Below are positions 30,406 to 35,186 of a stretch of 35,186 nucleotides of DNA, in pieces; positions within the stretch are counted from its first letter, which is position 1, and every line of letters starts with the position of its first letter. The position numbers and the translations under genes are program-made. The DNA comes from Desulfobacteraceae bacterium (lineage in GTDB: Bacteria > Desulfobacterota > Desulfobacteria > Desulfobacterales > SURF-7): positions 1-35,186 of the forward strand of contig JAUXDD010000003.1 in assembly GCA_030618465.1 (NCBI GenBank), in the 5' to 3' direction. The notes beneath the pieces were generated by a model, which worked only from the letters and a program-made list of their open reading frames with translations, searched no databases and was not told where the DNA came from.

Positions 30406-32553
30406 TTATAACGGTAATGCAATCTTAAATATCGCCCCATTTTCATCATCACTGGCATATTTTATGGTACCTTTCAGTTCCTTGATGATATTATAAACGA
30501 TTGAAAGGCCCAGACCGGAATTTTTAGACTTTTTTGAACTGTGGTAGGGTTCAAAAAGATGTTTCTCTATTTTAACCGGAATCCCCGGGCCGTCATCCCT
30601 GATAATTATTTCCATGTATTGAGAAATCCCATTGCTGTTCTCACTGATGATCTTGCTTGATTCATGGGAAATTTTTGTTTCCACAAAAATATTTCCCCCC
30701 CCGGGCATTGCTTCTGCGGAGTTTTTAAGAAGATTAATCAACACTTGCTTAATACTGTTTTTCTCTGTGATTATGTTGGGCAGTGAATTGTCCAGTTTGA
30801 GATGAATATCAATATGGGAAGGTTTAAGTATCGACTCTTTTATGATTTTTATAATATTCGAAATCAGACGATTTATATTGATGGCTTCTTTCTTTTTGAT
30901 TTGTGGATCCGAAAATGTTGAAAGTTGCCGTATGATTCCCGAAACCCGTTCAATTTCCTCATTCACAACAACAAGATCATTCTGGACAGGATCCTCTTCT
31001 GACAGTTTCATCCCGAGAATTTTCAGGTAATTCTTTATGATGGTCAGAGGATTGTTAACCTCATGAACAACTTGCCGGGCAACTAAAGAAGAAGCTTCCA
31101 TTCTCTCCGATCGAATCTGGTTGATATGTTCCTGCTTTAAATTCTCGATATGAAATCCCATAGCCGCATGATTCACAAATATATTCAGAAGATTTTGCTG
31201 GCCTTTCAACTGAAGCACCTGTGCTTCATCTATACCCATAAGAATAGCCCCCACTTTTGTCTCATGGGCATACATGGGGAGGCAAAAAATACCTTCTGTT
31301 TCTAATAGTCGAATTAATTGCTCATCTGCAATATTTTTCTTGATATTTGAAAAAATTCCAAATGAATCAATGATTTTTTTATCTAAAAAACACCGGGAAA
31401 TCAGACTCTTACTGTTTTCCAGAGGAATTGCCAGATTGGCTATCATCTCATCACTATGATCGCCCCTGGGTGAATATCCGGCAATCAGATCATTTTCCGG
31501 ATCATAAAAAAAGAAAAAACTTTTTCTGATATCAAATAATATCTGCAGTCCCTGCCCAACAATTTTCAGTATAGTATCCTTGTTTTTCGCCTTTAAAAGG
31601 TTTTGAAGGGTCCCATAGAGCAGGGAATAATTTTTTACTTCATATAGAAGCTGTTCACTGTATTTATCGTATTCCTTATCCGAATCTTTGCCTTCAAGAT
31701 TTGAAGGGGATTCAATCTGAATGCCTAAAGACTGGGCCACGTCCGCAGCTTCATCCATTGCTTCCCGGAGCATCTCTTCAGATTGACTATTGCTGAACCC
31801 GAACAGTTTTTCAGCAATGTTATATTTTTCAGGCATATCTGCATCATATTCCAGACACAGGGCATTGGCAGCATATACAATTTTTACAAGCGGAAATGCA
31901 TCCGAGATATTGTCCCCTGCCTCATGATGATAAAAAACCGCATCTGCCATAAACGATTTGAGTTTCCACTGGTGAACCAGCCATGCACCCACTTCACAAT
32001 GATTCACCCCCAGTTTTTCCTCTTCAAGGTAAATCAGGTTTGAATTTTCACCCAGCTCTTTTTCAATTTCAGCATATTTTTTTTCATAATTAACCCACAA
32101 AACCAGTTTTCCCAGATCGTGCAGCAACCCGGCAAGAAAGGCTTCATCCGGCGAATCGTAGGATGTCCGCACAGCAATTTTTTTTGCGACAAGGGCGCAC
32201 ATAATGGAATGCCACCAGAACTGACTGAGTTTAGCGGATGTTTTGTTCGATGACGGACTGAATGCTTTCTGGACAGAAGCACTGATGGCGATCGTCATAA
32301 TCGCATCAAGCCCCAGGTATACGGTTGCTTTTTCTATACTGTATATTTTGGATCGCAGCCCCATATAGGCTGAATTGACAAGCTGAAGCACTTTGACACT
32401 GAGGGATGGGTCCTGTGAAATAATTTTAGAAACTTTTTTAAGGTCAGGATCATCGCTATTGCAGGTATCAATAAGCTTTAGCAGGACCTGCGGAAGGCTG
32501 GGCAGTTTTTTAAAATTTTTAATTTTATTTATTATTTTCTTAGATTTTTTCAT
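30406..32553 (-). CDS. HDOD-GAF-histidine kinase
   Basis: N-terminal HDOD (LPSLPQVLLKLIDTC...LAGLLHDLGKLVLWV...GVNHCEVGAWLVHQWKL), GAF-like middle, H-box ARQVVHEVNNPLTIIKNYL, N-box KQVLINLLKNSAEAMPGGGNI, DDGPGIP. Confidence 0.9.
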   Translation of the reverse strand: MKKSKKIINKIKNFKKLPSLPQVLLKLIDTCNSDDPDLKKVSKIISQDPSLSVKVLQLVNSAYMGLRSKIYSIEKATVYLGLDAIMTIAISASVQKAFSPSSNKTSAKLSQFWWHSIMCALVAKKIAVRTSYDSPDEAFLAGLLHDLGKLVLWVNYEKKYAEIEKELGENSNLIYLEEEKLGVNHCEVGAWLVHQWKLKSFMADAVFYHHEAGDNISDAFPLVKIVYAANALCLEYDADMPEKYNIAEKLFGFSNSQSEEMLREAMDEAADVAQSLGIQIESPSNLEGKDSDKEYDKYSEQLLYEVKNYSLLYGTLQNLLKAKNKDTILKIVGQGLQILFDIRKSFFFFYDPENDLIAGYSPRGDHSDEMIANLAIPLENSKSLISRCFLDKKIIDSFGIFSNIKKNIADEQLIRLLETEGIFCLPMYAHETKVGAILMGIDEAQVLQLKGQQNLLNIFVNHAAMGFHIENLKQEHINQIRSERMEASSLVARQVVHEVNNPLTIIKNYLKILGMKLSEEDPVQNDLVVVNEEIERVSGIIRQLSTFSDPQIKKKEAININRLISNIIKIIKESILKPSHIDIHLKLDNSLPNIITEKNSIKQVLINLLKNSAEAMPGGGNIFVETKISHESSKIISENSNGISQYMEIIIRDDGPGIPVKIEKHLFEPYHSSKKSKNSGLGLSIVYNIIKELKGTIKYASDDENGAIFKIALPL

Positions 32554-32603
32554 GGTTTAAGCAATATCAAGTCACTTCTCTTAATCTGCCTGGTTCTGTA
32601 TTA

Positions 32604-32864
32604 TTAAGTTTCGTAAAATGGTCTAAAAAAATGATATTTTCTGTTTTGAAGAATAATGGAAAGATCTCCGCCTTCGTGCATCACGCCGGCAGTATTGATG
32701 AACAGGTTTAATAAGACCCGTTTGATCCGGATCTGGTCGCTTTCTATTTGCCATAAGTCAGTTTTTAAATCTACACAGGCTTTTATTTGCTTTCGCGTCC
32801 GCTTTAAAATATCTAATGTGAAATTATCCGGAATTGGGCAGTAACTTGTGTATCCTGTTTTGCG
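32604..32864 (-). pseudogene. Histidine kinase relic (HATPase_c N-box region)
   Basis: Open - strand frame without a plausible start: ...IPDNFTLDILKRTRKQIKACVDLKTDLWQIESDQIRIKRVLLNLFINTAGVMHEGGDLSIILQNRKYHFFRPFYET*. DLWQIESDQIRIKRVLLNLFINTA matches the HATPase N-box pattern (D.WPVEAD..QIEQVLLNL.INA..AM..GG.L.I.T.N). Confidence 0.8.
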
Positions 32865-32963
32865 TTATTTTGTTATTTTGAATAAATTATAACCGATACC
32901 GGGCGCTATGTCAAATTATGAAAGCTTTTGTTAATTTTATTAATTGGTTGGTCATACTCCTTT

Positions 32964-33377
32964 TCATGGCAAAATCCCGCGTTTGATTTCCTGGTATTCT
33001 ATTTTGCCGGCCTGAAATTCAGTTTCGAGTACAGGGAGGACATGTCGGGGATTGATGGAACCGCAGACAAAAATATCTACGGCTGCATAGTTATATTCCG
33101 GCCAGGTATGAATATTGATGTGGGATTCTTTTAAAACCGCAACTCCGGAAATCCCGCCGTTTGGTGAAAAAACGTGCAGATCGATATTGAGCATGGTTGC
33201 CCCACATGCCTCTACCATTTTAATCAGAATACTGCGAATCCGGTTCTCATCGGTTAGATGGCGGCACTGCCAGATTTCAACAAGAAGATGAGTCCCCGCA
33301 TATCTGGTACCGTTTTCCCGGCCGCAGAACTCCCGAACATGTGCGGATTCCTTTTTAGCCATCAATTCTTTCATCAA
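32964..33377 (-). CDS. speD: S-adenosylmethionine decarboxylase proenzyme
   Basis: SGVAVLKESHINIHTWPEYNYAAVDIFVCG carries the conserved ESH self-cleavage site of prokaryotic SpeD. Confidence 0.92.
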   Translation of the reverse strand: MMKELMAKKESAHVREFCGRENGTRYAGTHLLVEIWQCRHLTDENRIRSILIKMVEACGATMLNIDLHVFSPNGGISGVAVLKESHINIHTWPEYNYAAVDIFVCGSINPRHVLPVLETEFQAGKIEYQEIKRGILP

Positions 33378-33468
33378 TATTCATCAAACACTTTTTAAGA
33401 AAAATTACCGGCGATCAGTCCTGCCACACGGGGACAACAAAGACACCGGACTCATATTATATATCATT

Positions 33469-34806
33469 TTATTCTCCATATGTCATGGAGTCTTTGAGTT
33501 TTTCCGCATACAGTTCAACCGGATGTTTCACTGAAACCGGATCATTTGATTTCGACAGCATATCTGACAGTTGAAACATACATGCCGGGCAGCCGGTAGT
33601 GACAACAGAACATCCGGTAGATCTAATGGCTTCAATTTTTTGTTTTCCAATGGCTTCTGACAGGTCATAGTGCTTCAGATTAAAACTCCCCCCGAGCCCG
33701 CAGCATCTGTCAGCCTCCGGCATCTCAACATACCGGTATGCCGGGTTGGCTTTTAACAGGGCTCTCGGTTCTTCTGAAACATCCAGGCTTTTTTTCAGGT
33801 GACAGGGATCATGGTAAGTGACACAGATATCACCTTGATCCTGCGGGCAGTCGTCCATTTCTATTCCGATTTCATGAATCAGAAACCAATTAATATCCAT
33901 TGTCTTTTCTACAATTTCACTCATTTTTGTGTTCAGATCATCAGACCCGGTCTTCATCATCATGGGCCATATCTTCTTTATTGTATACGTGCATGTGGCG
34001 CAGGCAGTCACCAGAAAATCAAATTTACCAGGATCAAATCGCTCAATGTTATGCCTTACAAGGGTTTCAAATGTTTCCGGGTCTCCCGCGGAGATTGCAG
34101 GAATACCGCAACAGCCCTGGTTGTCCGGCAAATAAATCCCAACGCCGTGATGAGTCAGCACATCGACCGTGTCTCTGGCAATATTCGGATACAGTTTGTC
34201 AATCAGGCATCCCACAAAAAAAGCCGCCTTTTTACCCGAACTGCCCGGCGATGTGTCCAGAGATGGAACCATCCGGTGAAACGGTTTTAAAGCCGGCGGT
34301 CTCACATGGCGATCCGTGAGCAGCGGTGATACAAGCCTGGGGCAGGAAGTCCCCGGAAGATTGTCCAGCGGTTTTAAAAAAAACTTTTGAAATCGTCCCA
34401 GCCATTCAAATACCCGGTCAAACAGTTCAGGCCGGGCAAGAATTTGCCTCAGCATGAACTTTTGAGTTGATGAAAGTCCTGTAAAACCGGTGATAATAGC
34501 CCTTGCCCTGATAAATATTTCCTGAATCTTGACACCTCCGGAGCAGGTAGCCTCACAGGATCCGCATAACAGGCACCGATCGAGGCGTTCTGCCACTCCC
34601 CCTGGTTTCTTAAACACCTCCTGCAGAACACCTTCCAGAAGGGCCAGTTTTCCCCGCGCCACATCCGCCTCATTTCCTGTCTGCTCAAACACCGGGCAAA
34701 CTGCCTGGCAGGCACCGCACCGCGTGCAGGTGTCAATCATGCCCTCCAGTTCCCTCATGAGATCCGCCAGTTCTTTTATATCCGCCACATTATTCTCCGC
34801 TGCCAT
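33469..34806 (-). CDS. GlcF/LutA-like (Fe-S)-binding oxidoreductase subunit with two CCG domains
   Basis: Two 4Fe-4S motifs (CTRCGACQAVCPVFE, CLLCGSCEATC) and CCG cysteine-rich motifs (NQGCCGIPA, ADRCCGLGG); about 445 aa as for GlcF. Confidence 0.85.
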   Translation of the reverse strand: MAAENNVADIKELADLMRELEGMIDTCTRCGACQAVCPVFEQTGNEADVARGKLALLEGVLQEVFKKPGGVAERLDRCLLCGSCEATCSGGVKIQEIFIRARAIITGFTGLSSTQKFMLRQILARPELFDRVFEWLGRFQKFFLKPLDNLPGTSCPRLVSPLLTDRHVRPPALKPFHRMVPSLDTSPGSSGKKAAFFVGCLIDKLYPNIARDTVDVLTHHGVGIYLPDNQGCCGIPAISAGDPETFETLVRHNIERFDPGKFDFLVTACATCTYTIKKIWPMMMKTGSDDLNTKMSEIVEKTMDINWFLIHEIGIEMDDCPQDQGDICVTYHDPCHLKKSLDVSEEPRALLKANPAYRYVEMPEADRCCGLGGSFNLKHYDLSEAIGKQKIEAIRSTGCSVVTTGCPACMFQLSDMLSKSNDPVSVKHPVELYAEKLKDSMTYGE

Positions 34807-34964
34807 ACATATTTTAGTCTATCACAAAAACCCTTGCCACAAGGGCAAGATCAGAGTTCAGCAGGCTTTGCCTTCTGAACAGAACATTTGCTGCAACCAG
34901 ACCTGGTATTCATTCACGGGGGTACTTAATATCGTTAACTTAAGGATTTCTGTCAATCATAAAA

Positions 34965-35044
34965 TCCCCCTCGATCCCCCTTTTCAAAGGGGGAAGTTTT
35001 ACTCCTCTCTTTTACGAGGGGGGAAGTTTGATGAACTCGTAAAA
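34965..35044. repeat. Nested inverted repeats, MITE/REP-like
   Basis: TCCCCCTCG/CGAGGGGGGA outer arms, CCCCCTTT-TC-AAAGGGGG inner hairpin, and TTTTACGAG (35010-35018)/CTCGTAAAA (35036-35044) alternative hairpin. Confidence 0.7.
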
Positions 35045-35078
35045 AGCTGATTAAGGGCGCTTAGTGCCACCTATGGTA

Positions 35079-35125
35079 ACAAATAACTTATTAATTTTAT
35101 TGCATTTTGAAAATGAGTTATTTGT
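35079..35125. repeat. Inverted repeat with perfect 10-bp arms
   Basis: ACAAATAACT (35079-35088) / AGTTATTTGT (35116-35125), AT-rich 27-nt interior. Confidence 0.7.
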
Positions 35126-35186
35126 AAGTCCGATTTCCCCGCCCCCGGCGGGAGGGGATTAAGGGGAGGGGGATATAATAGACTGA

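Noticed and set aside
33799-34290. 163-aa + strand ORF antisense to the GlcF-like gene
   Set aside because: Cysteine/histidine-rich appearance is explained by the complementary Fe-S motifs; shadow ORF.
1-35186. CRISPR arrays, toxin-antitoxin, restriction-modification or other defence systems
   Set aside because: No regularly spaced repeats and no recognisable nuclease, methylase or toxin families on either strand.

Overview
This window looks like chromosomal DNA from a Desulfobacterales-type deltaproteobacterium (lineage is inferred from gene content). Most of it is ordinary housekeeping and metabolism. From left to right: tRNA-Glu(TTC) and tRNA-Lys(TTT) with a downstream terminator; trkA-trkH K+ uptake; a CNNM/CBS/CorC protein, argJ and an RsuA/RluB-type pseudouridine synthase; an MshEN-PilT fusion ATPase and a HIT protein; a co-directional secA-clpS-clpA-aat cluster (secretion ATPase plus a bacterial N-degron module); an M23 peptidase and folD; a livK-H-M-G-F branched-chain amino-acid-type ABC transporter with paaK downstream and a tandem-ACT protein upstream; argC; a long PPi-type phosphofructokinase; a bile-acid:Na+ symporter-family protein; a REC-PAS-HK-REC hybrid kinase; an HDOD-GAF-histidine kinase; speD; and a GlcF-like Fe-S oxidoreductase. 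I found no CRISPR array, transposase, integrase or obvious defence island, and no clearly undescribed system. The items most worth a second look are: (i) an unannotated histidine-kinase relic at 32604-32864; (ii) a receiver-like open frame overlapping the 3' end of aat (8668-8850); (iii) the secA-clpS-clpA-aat arrangement; (iv) a PilT-type ATPase with an MshEN c-di-GMP-binding-like N-terminus; (v) a terminator-like hairpin between livK and livH; and (vi) nested inverted repeats at the right edge.
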